Source: JAJZQD01 sp021847735 (GTDB lineage: Bacteria > Bacillota > Thermincolia > Thermincolales > UBA2595). Taken from it: 7,116 nucleotides of DNA. Below, piece by piece: positions 1 to 6,182 of the stretch. The stretch spans positions 1 through 7,116 of the forward strand of contig DAHVYW010000034.1 in NCBI GenBank assembly GCA_027324025.1, read 5' to 3'. The translations under genes were made by a program, and so were the position numbers. A model generated the notes under the pieces. That model had not been told where the DNA came from, did not search any database, and saw nothing but the letters and a program-made list of their open reading frames with translations. The first letter of the stretch is position 1. The number at the start of each line of letters is the position of its first letter.

Positions 1-118
1 TTGATCCCAATTCCAAGACTCCACCTTCTATTAGGTGGAGTTTCCACTTTTCTGCTTCAGTGGGGGTAGAGTCCCCCACTGAAGTTTCGATGTTCAGCTT
101 TAGCTGAACGAGTTCACT
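1..118 (+). mobile_element. Hairpin cluster resembling the right end of an IS200/IS605 (TnpB-type) element
   Basis: Three inverted repeats follow one another. The first pairs about 16-26 with 33-43 (core ACTCCACC/GGTGGAGT). The second is a perfect 12-bp stem, 55-66 with 73-84 (CTTCAGTGGGGG). The third pairs 92-99 with 102-109 (GTTCAGCT/AGCTGAAC) and is followed by GAGTTCACT at 110-118. From family knowledge, IS200/IS605 right ends and the overlapping TnpB omega-RNA are structured, and many end in a hairpin followed by a GTTCAC-like cleavage sequence. A tnpB gene, if present, would lie left of the window on the + strand; none is visible here. The series could instead be a non-autonomous palindromic element or a terminator array. 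The hairpins are seen directly; the element assignment is inference. Confidence 0.5.
92..118 (+). repeat. Left copy of a 27-nt hairpin-plus-tail repeat
   Basis: This sequence is GTTCAGCT, TT, AGCTGAAC, then GAGTTCACT. It is identical to the reverse complement of bases within 6963-6989 near the right end of the window. It also matches the + strand of that copy with only the two central bases changed, because the right copy is itself a palindrome. The left copy lacks the mirrored GTGAACTC arm that the right copy has: the bases before it are TCGAT. Confidence 0.85.
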
Positions 119-190
119 ATCTACGGCCAGGAGTCCTTTTATACCTACGGTCCCGAAAGTACCAGGAAAATCCCCGCCAAACAGGGATGA
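104..190 (+). pseudogene. Possible C-terminal remnant of an unidentified gene
   Basis: Downstream of the left hairpin, one frame stays open to a TGA at 188-190. After the residues encoded by the hairpin tail it reads IYGQESFYTYGPESTRK and ends IPAKQG. The composition looks protein-like, with spaced aromatic and glycine residues, but I do not recognise a family. A TAG at 101-103, inside the hairpin, closes the frame upstream. This suggests the hairpin element was inserted in or next to a gene whose 3' end remains here. It may also be a chance open frame of about 23 codons. Confidence 0.25.
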
Positions 191-207
191 AAAGTTAATA
201 GCGGGGA
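170..207 (+). promoter_or_regulatory. Leader with two mutually exclusive hairpins upstream of the GH18 gene
   Basis: TCCCCGC at 171-177 can pair with GCGGGGA at 201-207. ATCCC at 170-174 can instead pair with GGGAT at 184-188. The two pairings share the C bases at 172-174, so they cannot form together. The arrangement lies about 40 nt upstream of the chosen start. The stems are short, nothing matches a riboswitch class I know, and no U-run follows. It may be coincidental. Confidence 0.2.
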
Positions 208-247
208 AACCATATCTAGTGAACAATATGCAAAGGAAGTGAACAAC

Positions 248-1297
248 GTGAGAAAAAAGATTATCTCCCTATGTACCCTGCTGGCGCTTCTGCTTCTGGT
301 AGTATCCCCCGGCTGTATAAAAAAAGCGGCCAGGAAACCTGCCCCCAAAAAACCGCATGTCACTGCCTTTTACATGGAGCCGGGCAGCGGAGGTTCCTTT
401 GCTTCCCTGGAGAAGTATTCCAAACACATTAACATTTTCTCACCGTTATGGTTAACAGTCCAGGGAGACGGTTCAATAAAGGATGTAACTGACCCGAAGA
501 CCCTTAAATTTGCCCGGGACAAAGGCCTCAAAATAGTGCCCCTGGTGAATATCGCCGAAAGCAATGACATTGTCCTTACAGACCCGCGTATCAGGGACAA
601 AACCATCATCAATCTGGTAGCACTGTTAAAGAAGTATAAGTTTGACGGTTATAACATTGATTTTGAGTTTATCCCCAAAGGCACCAAAAATTTTGTGGAA
701 GACAAAACTCTGCTTACAAAGTTTATGAGTATCCTACGGGACCACCTGAAACCTATGGGCAAAATTGTAAATATGTCGGTAATCCCTCACTTCGAAGTAG
801 GAACTGAAGTATCCGGAATTTATGATTATAGGGCCCTGGCACCGTTGGTGGATGTCGTAACCATAATGCTTTATGACAGGCACCAGGCTGGCGGCCCGCC
901 CGGTCCGGTTTCACCTTTAAAATGGGCGGAAACCAATATCAAGACTTCCATAAACCAGGGCTTTAAACCAAGTCAGATTTGCGTTGGAGTAGCCACTTAC
1001 GGTTATGACTGGCCCACCAACCAGTCCGGAGGGTTTTCCCGGCCAACCAAGGAGATTTTGAAACAGGCCAAGGAAAAAGGCATTGAGGTCAAGTGGAGTG
1101 ACCAGTTCCAGGAGCCGTACTATGTTTACAAAGACCCGACTACCGGTGCCTCCCGGGAGGTATGGTTTGAAACTCACCAAACCTTGAGCCAAAAAATTGA
1201 CCTGGTCTATAAATACAAATTACACGGTATCTGCATCTGGCGCCTGGGTTTTGAGACGCCTTCCTTCTGGGATGTAATCAGCAAAAAGATAAAATAG
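248..1297 (+). CDS. GH18-family glycoside hydrolase, probable secreted lipoprotein (YaaH/SleL-like)
   Basis: A predicted exported protein of 349 residues. An N-terminal basic stretch (VRKK) and a hydrophobic run (LCTLLALLLLVV) precede a weak lipobox-like SPGC with Cys at residue 23, suggesting lipid anchoring on the outer face of the membrane. The rest is a GH18 barrel. The catalytic motif DGYNIDFE lies at residues 133-140, with E140 the likely acid; Asn in the second position is usual for the spore YaaH/SleL group. A MLYD motif is at about 207-210 and the late barrel tryptophan is W331. No LysM repeats are present, unlike typical cortex-lytic SleL/YaaH. The in-frame GTG at 239 has no room for a ribosome binding site. 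GTG at 248 is preceded by AAAGGAAGTG at 232-241 and is preferred. The substrate is probably peptidoglycan or another N-acetylglucosamine polymer (inference). The gene stands alone and converges on hemZ. Confidence 0.85.
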   Translation: MRKKIISLCTLLALLLLVVSPGCIKKAARKPAPKKPHVTAFYMEPGSGGSFASLEKYSKHINIFSPLWLTVQGDGSIKDVTDPKTLKFARDKGLKIVPLVNIAESNDIVLTDPRIRDKTIINLVALLKKYKFDGYNIDFEFIPKGTKNFVEDKTLLTKFMSILRDHLKPMGKIVNMSVIPHFEVGTEVSGIYDYRALAPLVDVVTIMLYDRHQAGGPPGPVSPLKWAETNIKTSINQGFKPSQICVGVATYGYDWPTNQSGGFSRPTKEILKQAKEKGIEVKWSDQFQEPYYVYKDPTTGASREVWFETHQTLSQKIDLVYKYKLHGICIWRLGFETPSFWDVISKKIK

Positions 1298-1345
1298 AGT
1301 GGGCAAGGAAGAGGCAGGTATATTCCTTTTTGTGCGAAAAACGAG

Positions 1346-1390
1346 AAGGGGTTGCCCTAAATTTATGCTTAGGACAGCCCCTTTAGTTTT
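1346..1390 (+). terminator. Intrinsic terminator between convergent GH18 and hemZ genes
   Basis: The stem GGGGTTGCCCTAA (1348-1360) pairs with TTAGGACAGCCCC (1369-1381), with one C-A mismatch and one G-U pair. AA/TT pairs extend it at the base, and the loop is ATTTATGC. TTTAGTTTT follows on the + strand. On the - strand a T5 run follows a few bases after the stem, so it may stop both genes. The right arm overlaps the hemZ stop codon and last codons. Confidence 0.8.
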
Positions 1391-2874
1391 AGGCCGGAAT
1401 TCCCTTGGAGCATTGAGATTTTCCGGGCTATCAGGTCATCAATTCGCGTAATGTAAGTTTCCGGGTCTTTTGAATTGTAGTGGCTCGTGAGTCGCCATGT
1501 TTCGGGGTCCACAAATTTGGAGCCTGCCCCTCCTCCCAGTCCTATGACGGTCTGACGTTCATCAATAATCTGGATGTTATAGATGCAGTCAAACCCGTTC
1601 CTCGCATACCCTATGTTTTCCTGGGGTCCGACCATCCTTTTTTGCCGGTACAGGTAATACGGTTCCATCCCCATGCCCCGGGCACCTTCGGCGGCAATTT
1701 CCAGCATTTTCTCCACCTGGTCCCAGGATGGCAAATGAAAATATTCTTTGTCTTCCTTAATTTTTGATGCGCGTTTGACTGCCAAGGTATGGACAGTAAG
1801 GTTTTCGGGCCTGATTTTGCTGATTTCCCGAAGGGTATTATCGACATCCTTCTCGCTTTCACCCGGCAAACCGATGATTATATCCATGTTGATATTACCG
1901 AACCCAAACCGCCGGGCCATTTCAATAGACTCGACTACTTGTTCCGGCGTATGCCGGCGCCCTATTTTCAAGAGAGTATGCCGGTTCATCGCCTGGGGAT
2001 TGATACTGAGCCTTGTGACACCATATTCCAAGGCCGCCTTCAGCTTTTCCTCTGTTACAGTGTCCGGTCTTCCTGCTTCCAGCGTAACTTCCGAAGTCTC
2101 ATCCCCGACAAGTCTGGTCCGAACATTGGCCAGAAGGGCACGAAGCCCTTGAGTGTCTAAAACGGTCGGAGTTCCACCCCCGATATATATGGTTTGCACC
2201 TTTTTCCCCTGCTCCGTAAGAGCAGCGCCAATTTTTTCAATCTCCCCCTTCAGGGCTTTCAAAAAGGATTCGACCATTCCACCCCGCGTCTCCACACTGT
2301 AAGAGGGGAATGAACAATAGGCGCACCTGGTGGGGCAAAATGGGATTCCCACGTATATGCTGACCAATTTTTTAGCCTGGTCCTTTGCAGGCAAAAAAGG
2401 CCGCTGCTTGAGAGCTATTCCTGTTAACAGGGCCGCCTTACCGGGGGCCATATCATAACTATTGATGAGGTATTCATTTATTTCCGGGGGTTCCCATGCC
2501 AAGTCCAAAAGCCTGTGCACAATCTTGGTGGGCCTTATTCCGGTCAGGATACCCCAAGGGCCGGGAGCAGTTCCTTGATAACGGCATAGCAGTCGGAACA
2601 AGGCCAGTTTGACGAGCCGTTTTTGCTGGTTACGCTCATCACCGGCGACAGGAATTGCATCTGTGGAAGCCTCCTCCGTCAAACCGGTATCCCTGTTTTT
2701 CAGGCTTGCCGAACCTGTCAGGGTTTTCCCCAGCCGGGATGCGGACACGTTCAGCATTATCTCGTAATCAACGGCAGGCTGCAGGACGATATCGGAATCT
2801 GGGTAAAACAGCCTGACTACATCTTGTCCCGTTACAGCCAGGTCCCTTTCCGCAGATAAAAGTACGATTAACAT
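1369..2874 (-). CDS. hemZ: HemZ-type oxygen-independent coproporphyrinogen III oxidase (radical SAM)
   Basis: A cytoplasmic radical SAM enzyme of 501 residues, about the length of Bacillus subtilis HemZ. The family is assigned oxidative decarboxylation of coproporphyrinogen III to protoporphyrinogen IX without oxygen, a late heme-synthesis step. Residues 1-170 form the HemZ-specific N-terminal region, including LTGIRPTKIVH at about 110-120. The iron-sulfur cluster motif is C180-x3-C184-x2-C187 (FCPTRCAYCSF). It is followed by GGGTPT (232-237), EAGRPDT (266-272) and INPQ (about 291-294), the SAM-binding and barrel motifs of the HemN/HemZ group. ATG at 2872-2874 has AAGGAG six bases upstream. 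No other heme genes are in the window. HemZ paralogues can be hard to separate functionally from HemN or HemW, but the N-terminal region supports HemZ. Confidence 0.92.
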   Translation of the reverse strand: MLIVLLSAERDLAVTGQDVVRLFYPDSDIVLQPAVDYEIMLNVSASRLGKTLTGSASLKNRDTGLTEEASTDAIPVAGDERNQQKRLVKLALFRLLCRYQGTAPGPWGILTGIRPTKIVHRLLDLAWEPPEINEYLINSYDMAPGKAALLTGIALKQRPFLPAKDQAKKLVSIYVGIPFCPTRCAYCSFPSYSVETRGGMVESFLKALKGEIEKIGAALTEQGKKVQTIYIGGGTPTVLDTQGLRALLANVRTRLVGDETSEVTLEAGRPDTVTEEKLKAALEYGVTRLSINPQAMNRHTLLKIGRRHTPEQVVESIEMARRFGFGNINMDIIIGLPGESEKDVDNTLREISKIRPENLTVHTLAVKRASKIKEDKEYFHLPSWDQVEKMLEIAAEGARGMGMEPYYLYRQKRMVGPQENIGYARNGFDCIYNIQIIDERQTVIGLGGGAGSKFVDPETWRLTSHYNSKDPETYITRIDDLIARKISMLQGNSGLKLKGLS

Positions 2875-2959
2875 AGAACTCTCCTTATTCGGGCTTGTTT
2901 TCTCTTTTGTCCGGTATTATTAAAGGCCCAAACATATATGCCATGTCAGGGCCCGGTTT

Positions 2960-3010
2960 TTACTTCCTGATGATGTCCTCCACTTCCTTCATGCTTGTGA
3001 GGTGACATGA
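2960..3010 (-). other. Short peptide frame in the hemZ leader
   Basis: Reading the - strand between a TGA at 3011-3013 and TAA at 2960-2962 gives a short frame ending SMKEVEDIIRK. An internal ATG at 2990-2992 would start a 10-residue peptide, but there is no convincing ribosome binding site. The sequence looks like real coding DNA and may be the tail of a lost gene or a leader peptide. It has no recognised family and may be chance. Confidence 0.2.
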
Positions 3011-3029
3011 TCAAAACGGGTTCATTTTT

Positions 3030-3058
3030 ATTATACACCAACTGGAGGTAAACAAGTA
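3030..3058 (-). promoter_or_regulatory. Candidate housekeeping promoter for hemZ
   Basis: On the - strand a perfect TATAAT lies at 3030-3035. A poor -35 match, TACTTG (3053-3058), is 17 bases upstream. It sits between the stop of the PdaA-like gene and hemZ and would give a leader of about 150 nt. The support comes from the -10 box. Confidence 0.45.
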
Positions 3059-3061
3059 TCC

Positions 3062-3898
3062 TTAAATTTCATATATTGGCACTATTTTATAACCCTTTGC
3101 CCTGATTTCCGCGATAATGTCTTCGAGACCGCCTACCACATCCTCCGAATTCCCGTGCAATAAAACCACGGCACCGTTATGGAGCTGGCCCACTATCCCT
3201 TTAACGGCTTCCCCGGGCCCCCCCATAGGCAGCCAGTCCCGGATGGCTACACTCCAAAAAGCCGTCTTGTATCCCATGTCCCTGGTAAGCATCAGGGTTC
3301 GTTCACTGTACTCCCCCATCGGCGGGCGCATGTATTTGTACTTAATTTGGTAATCCGCCACCTGTCTGGCTATATCCTCCCATCCCCTGATTTCCTTTTT
3401 GACTTCATCATCTGAAAGAGTTGGCAGGCTCTTATGCTTAACAGTATGGTTTCCTAGGATATGCCCCTCTCTCAAAAGCTGTTTAGCCAGTTCGGGGTTT
3501 TTTTCAATCCAGTGGGTTGTGACAAAAAATGACGCCTTTATATTGTTCTTTTTCAGTGCTTCCAGGATTCTCGGGGTAAGACCCTCCTTTTCGTAGCCCA
3601 TGTCAAAGGTTAGAGTCACCTGTTTTTTTCTGACATCCCCCAGGTAAAGGGCACCGTATTTCCGTACCAAGTCACTCTGGTGGGCTGTAATCTCCGGAGT
3701 CTTGCCGTCCCTGGACCTGACAAAACCCCAGCCCTCTTTCTCGTTAAAGACGTCGGTAACCTGCCCGGAATTCCTGTGTACTGGCGGTAAAGACTTCCGG
3801 CTGCGAGGGATGTAATGGTCGAGCCGGAAAATATTCAGACCGGCTGTTCCAGTAATTAACAGCATAATTAAACCCAGGAAAAGGGTTTTGTTTCTCAT
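3062..3898 (-). CDS. PdaA-like polysaccharide (peptidoglycan) deacetylase, membrane-anchored or secreted
   Basis: 278 residues. An N-terminal hydrophobic segment (about residues 5-23, FLGLIMLLITGTAG) acts as signal or anchor, placing the NodB-type domain (about 93-276) outside the cytoplasm. Carbohydrate esterase 4 motifs are visible: TFDMGYE (97-103, catalytic base D99), zinc-ligand HTVKH (H151, H155), RPPMGEYS (191-198), FWSVAIRDW (215-222) and VVLLHGN with H248. TFDxGYE and RPPxGEYSE are characteristic of PdaA, which removes N-acetyl groups from muramic acid for muramic delta-lactam in the spore cortex. The usual second Asp of motif 1 is Met here; B. subtilis PdaA, as I recall, has Asn. 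The ATG start has GGGGGG seven bases upstream. It is divergent from the DUF1003 gene. PdaA is my best call; PdaB or another spore deacetylase is possible. Confidence 0.85.
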   Translation of the reverse strand: MRNKTLFLGLIMLLITGTAGLNIFRLDHYIPRSRKSLPPVHRNSGQVTDVFNEKEGWGFVRSRDGKTPEITAHQSDLVRKYGALYLGDVRKKQVTLTFDMGYEKEGLTPRILEALKKNNIKASFFVTTHWIEKNPELAKQLLREGHILGNHTVKHKSLPTLSDDEVKKEIRGWEDIARQVADYQIKYKYMRPPMGEYSERTLMLTRDMGYKTAFWSVAIRDWLPMGGPGEAVKGIVGQLHNGAVVLLHGNSEDVVGGLEDIIAEIRAKGYKIVPIYEI

Positions 3899-3938
3899 TG
3901 TCTTACCCCCCGACGAAAAATATTCCGAAAACTGTCGA

Positions 3939-3968
3939 TAGTATTTGCAGAAGTGGGAGTTGATATGT
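3939..3968 (-). promoter_or_regulatory. Candidate forespore (sigma-G-like) promoter for the deacetylase gene
   Basis: The - strand reads ACATA (3964-3968), an 18-base spacer, then AATACTA (3939-3945). The known Bacillus sigma-G consensus is about GHATR, 18 bases, CATnhTA. Each element differs from it at one position, and the spacing is exact. It lies about 40 bases upstream of the start codon, and PdaA is a forespore gene in Bacillus. Short consensus sequences occur by chance, so this is a lead only. Confidence 0.4.
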
Positions 3969-4028
3969 ATGCCTGCGTTAGCTCAGCATTTCGGGCTGAA
4001 AAGAGGTTATTTGCATGACAACGGAGAA

Positions 4029-4052
4029 TTTACAGTAAATACTATAAGTATT
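4029..4052 (+). promoter_or_regulatory. Overlapping palindromes upstream of the DUF1003 gene
   Basis: TTTAC-A-GTAAA (4029-4039) is followed, with a two-base overlap, by AATACT-ATA-AGTATT (4038-4052). Both are perfect dyads. They lie 26-49 bases upstream of the DUF1003 start, where a promoter or operator would be expected. No good sigma-A -35/-10 pair was found in this gap, so the role is unknown. Confidence 0.35.
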
Positions 4053-4077
4053 CTTTAGAAAACCGGAGGTAGATTAT

Positions 4078-4800
4078 ATGACAGGCGACAGCCATGACAC
4101 TTCCCCCTGCCCGGTTTGCCGGGAGCAGCATTCACCTGATGAAATGATGCCCATTGAACTAATAGATGATCCTCTGGTAGAATTCATTAAAAATAAATAT
4201 CCCGCATGGTCCTCTTACAAATCCATCTGCCTGTCCTGCCTCAACCGAATTAGGACGGAATACATCAAAGATGTCCTGGAAGCGGAAAAAGGCGAACTCT
4301 CCGGATTGGAACAGGAGGTAATCAAGAGTCTTGCTGAGCACGACCTGCTGTCCCGAAATATCAACCTCGAATTTGAGCAGAAGTTGACAACAGGACAACG
4401 GGTAGCGGATAAGGTGGCCGAGTTCGGCGGCAGTTGGAGATTCATTATTTTATTCGGGGGAACTATTGTAATTTGGATTATCTTAAACACGGCAATACTT
4501 CTGAGGCACCCCTTTGACCCTTACCCATACATCCTTCTCAATCTTGTTCTGTCATGCCTGGCGGCGCTTCAGGCCCCCATTATCATGATGAGCCAGAACC
4601 GCCAAGCTGAAAAAGACCGGCTCCAGGCTGACCACGACTATCGCACCAACCTGAAAGCCGAACTGGAAATCCGCCATTTGAACTGGAAGGTAGACCAATT
4701 GCTTATGCATCACTGGCAAAGACTAATGGAAATTCAGCGCATTCAAACGGAACTGATGCAGGAGATTGCCAGCCAAACTAAGCGGGAATCCAGCAGTTAA
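4078..4800 (+). CDS. DUF1003 family membrane protein with N-terminal four-cysteine motif
   Basis: 240 residues and full length for the family. The N-terminal part has CPVC (C11, C14) and CLSC (C51, C54), a likely metal-binding zinc-ribbon-like pair. A charged, possibly coiled linker follows (about 62-104). The DUF1003 core starts near LTTGQRVADKVAEFGGSW (103-120). Two transmembrane segments (about 121-142 and 150-172) are separated by the conserved PFDPYPYILLN. After them comes MMSQNRQAEKDR and a long helical, probably cytoplasmic tail (about 173-235). ATG 4078 has GGAGGT seven bases upstream. No biochemical role is established for DUF1003. It is first in a + strand run with the cupin and Nudix genes; a 69-nt gap makes co-transcription possible but not certain. 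Confidence 0.9.
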   Translation: MTGDSHDTSPCPVCREQHSPDEMMPIELIDDPLVEFIKNKYPAWSSYKSICLSCLNRIRTEYIKDVLEAEKGELSGLEQEVIKSLAEHDLLSRNINLEFEQKLTTGQRVADKVAEFGGSWRFIILFGGTIVIWIILNTAILLRHPFDPYPYILLNLVLSCLAALQAPIIMMSQNRQAEKDRLQADHDYRTNLKAELEIRHLNWKVDQLLMHHWQRLMEIQRIQTELMQEIASQTKRESSS

Positions 4801-4869
4801 AAACATACTTTTATCTCCATCAGTCCTGGGGAACAGCTTTACAACAAACCTTTGAAAGGGGAAAGTGAC

Positions 4870-5205
4870 ATGGCCCATTATCAAATTGGCAAGGTATCTG
4901 AAGATGGTTATATTCCGGTACTTGACGGCATTGAGCGCAAAACCCTGGTCTTCGGTGAAAATACCCTGATGGCGGAGTTCCGCCTCAAAAAAGAAAAATT
5001 GATACCCGCCCACAAGCATCCCCATGAACAGACCGGATATTTGGTTTCCGGCAGGATTATGCTGATTATTGCAGGCCGGGAATTTGAAATACGGCCCGGT
5101 GACAGTTGGTCAATTCCCGGCGACATGGAACACGGTGTCAGGGTCCTGGAGGACTCCATTGCCGTGGAGGTCTTTGCCCCGGTCAGGGAGGACTATTTAC
5201 CGTAA
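4870..5205 (+). CDS. Small single-domain cupin protein
   Basis: 111 residues, cytoplasmic, one conserved beta-barrel (cupin_2 type). Motif 1 is AHKHPHEQTGYLVSG (47-61): H48 and H50, with Q54 or E53 as further candidate metal ligands. The HPHEQ version is common in small KdgF-like cupins. Motif 2 is PGDSWSIPGDMEHGV (76-90) with H88 as the last ligand. A metal site is therefore probably intact. The substrate cannot be told from the sequence; KdgF-like sugar-ring opening, isomerase and purely binding roles all exist in this fold. The frame could be extended to a TTG at 4852, but ATG 4870 with AAAGGGG upstream (4855-4861) is the better start. The Nudix gene begins 40 nt after its stop, so the two are probably co-transcribed. 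Confidence 0.88.
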   Translation: MAHYQIGKVSEDGYIPVLDGIERKTLVFGENTLMAEFRLKKEKLIPAHKHPHEQTGYLVSGRIMLIIAGREFEIRPGDSWSIPGDMEHGVRVLEDSIAVEVFAPVREDYLP

Positions 5206-5245
5206 ACCGCCAACAGGCATTACGGCGCCCGGGAGGGGATGTAAT

Positions 5246-5689
5246 ATGATAGTCAGACCGAGTGTGGTCATAGTAAAAGACAATAGAGTGCTCCTGATGA
5301 AGTATAATTACAACGGCCAGGAGGTGTACGGCTTACCGGGCGGAAACCCTGATGACGCGGACACCCTGCAGAGTACCGTAGTCAGGGAGTTGAAGGAGGA
5401 ACTTAACCTCGATATTCAAGTGGGTAATTTGATGCTTGTCGGAGAGGTAATTTTCCCGGAAAGAAAGAAGTCAACCCTACACTGCGTTTTTTGGGGTGAA
5501 ATCACCGGGGGCGCCCCCGGGCTCAACCCGGAACACACTTCCGCCCAGGAATACGTTTGGATGGACATAAATAAAATAGAGTCTGTCAATATGTACCCCA
5601 ACATAGGAAAAAACATCAGGGACCTGGTGATTCAGGGCCGCCCCAGCGGCACGGTTTACACCGGACAAATTAAACAACAATGGTTCTAA
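5246..5689 (+). CDS. Nudix hydrolase
   Basis: 147 residues. The Nudix family hydrolyses nucleoside diphosphates linked to another group, using divalent metal. The Nudix box runs from G33 to L55: the core RELKEEL (47-53) keeps R47, E48, E51 and E52, the catalytic and metal-binding set. Two consensus positions are altered: D39 replaces the first Glu, and N54 replaces the Gly after the EE pair. The N-terminal strand (RPSVVIVKDNRVLLMKY) and YGLPGG (28-33) are typical. The open frame extends upstream inside the cupin gene, but ATG 5246 with GGAGGGG seven bases ahead is the clear start. The substrate is not predictable; it may be a housecleaning enzyme. A strong terminator follows the stop. Confidence 0.9.
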   Translation: MIVRPSVVIVKDNRVLLMKYNYNGQEVYGLPGGNPDDADTLQSTVVRELKEELNLDIQVGNLMLVGEVIFPERKKSTLHCVFWGEITGGAPGLNPEHTSAQEYVWMDINKIESVNMYPNIGKNIRDLVIQGRPSGTVYTGQIKQQWF

Positions 5690-5729
5690 AAAAGTCGGGG
5701 TGTCCCAAAAGTTAATTTGGGACACCCCC
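5689..5729 (-). terminator. Bidirectional terminator between Nudix and DUF302 genes
   Basis: A perfect 13-bp stem, GGGGTGTCCCAAA (5697-5709) with TTTGGGACACCCC (5716-5728), has a 6-base loop. On the - strand a T6 run (5689-5694) follows two bases after the stem, making a strong terminator for DUF302, whose stop codon adjoins it. On the + strand it directly follows the Nudix stop, with only a weak T-containing tail (CTATTT). Confidence 0.88.
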
Positions 5730-6112
5730 TATTTAACTGCATCAATCGCCTTTATAAGAATTTCTTCCACCTCACTGGCAAATCCCAACAGGCTTTTGTC
5801 ACCCAAAAACTCCACTATTGTCGTGGGGCGCACCATGCCGATAACTGTTTCCCCTTTGTCTACATAAACTACAATTTTACACGGTAAGAAATATCCCACC
5901 AGGATGTTTCTTTCCAGTACCTCCTTGGCCTTGGGGGCATTACAGACCTCAAAGATATGAAAATCCTTGTCGAAGTCCACACCCTTTTTCTTTAAGTTCT
6001 CCTTTACATCAAGCTTCCACAAAACACCGAATTTGTGTTCCACCAGGCTGTTCTCCAGGGCCGTCAGAGTTTCGGTATAACTCCTGCCTGTAGTAATAGA
6101 GTATTTAAACAT
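5729..6112 (-). CDS. DUF302 domain protein
   Basis: 127 residues, soluble, with no signal peptide or membrane segment. Essentially the whole protein is a DUF302 domain. Visible family features are the amphipathic start (YSITTGRSYTETLTALENSL), FHIFEVCNAPKAKEVL (51-66) with C57, then VGYFLPCKIVVY (72-83) with C78 in the conserved LPC motif. The function of the family is not established; the two conserved cysteines could suggest a redox or metal role, which is inference. The frame could start at 6211, but the internal ATG at 6110-6112 has a perfect AAAGGAGG (6120-6127) seven bases upstream and gives the normal family length. The gene is divergent from the RMD1 gene, with a 129-nt spacer. Confidence 0.88.
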   Translation of the reverse strand: MFKYSITTGRSYTETLTALENSLVEHKFGVLWKLDVKENLKKKGVDFDKDFHIFEVCNAPKAKEVLERNILVGYFLPCKIVVYVDKGETVIGMVRPTTIVEFLGDKSLLGFASEVEEILIKAIDAVK

Positions 6113-6182
6113 GGCTTTGCCTCCTTTAATGATATATGTGTTATTATGTTCGTTACCCAAACATCTAAACCTTTTACCGGAC

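Noticed and set aside
1..118. CRISPR array
   Set aside because: The three hairpins differ in sequence and there are no regularly spaced identical repeats.
119..230. Known riboswitch (cyclic di-GMP, cyclic di-AMP, cobalamin) upstream of the GH18 gene
   Set aside because: I could not match the conserved cores of these classes; only weak alternative stems are present.
1748..2160. Long + strand open frames inside hemZ
   Set aside because: They are antisense shadows of a clearly coding hemZ, lack ribosome binding sites and resemble no protein family.
3969..4005. tRNA-like GTTAGCTCAG in the deacetylase/DUF1003 spacer
   Set aside because: The D-arm-like string is not followed by GGTAGAGC, and no anticodon arm, T arm or acceptor stem can be formed.
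4159..4490. - strand open frames inside the DUF1003 gene
   Set aside because: They are antisense to a full-length conserved gene and carry no recognisable motifs.
5069..5245. N-terminal extension of the Nudix frame into the cupin gene
   Set aside because: It overlaps well-supported cupin coding sequence in another frame, and ATG 5246 has a strong GGAGGGG ribosome binding site and gives normal family length.
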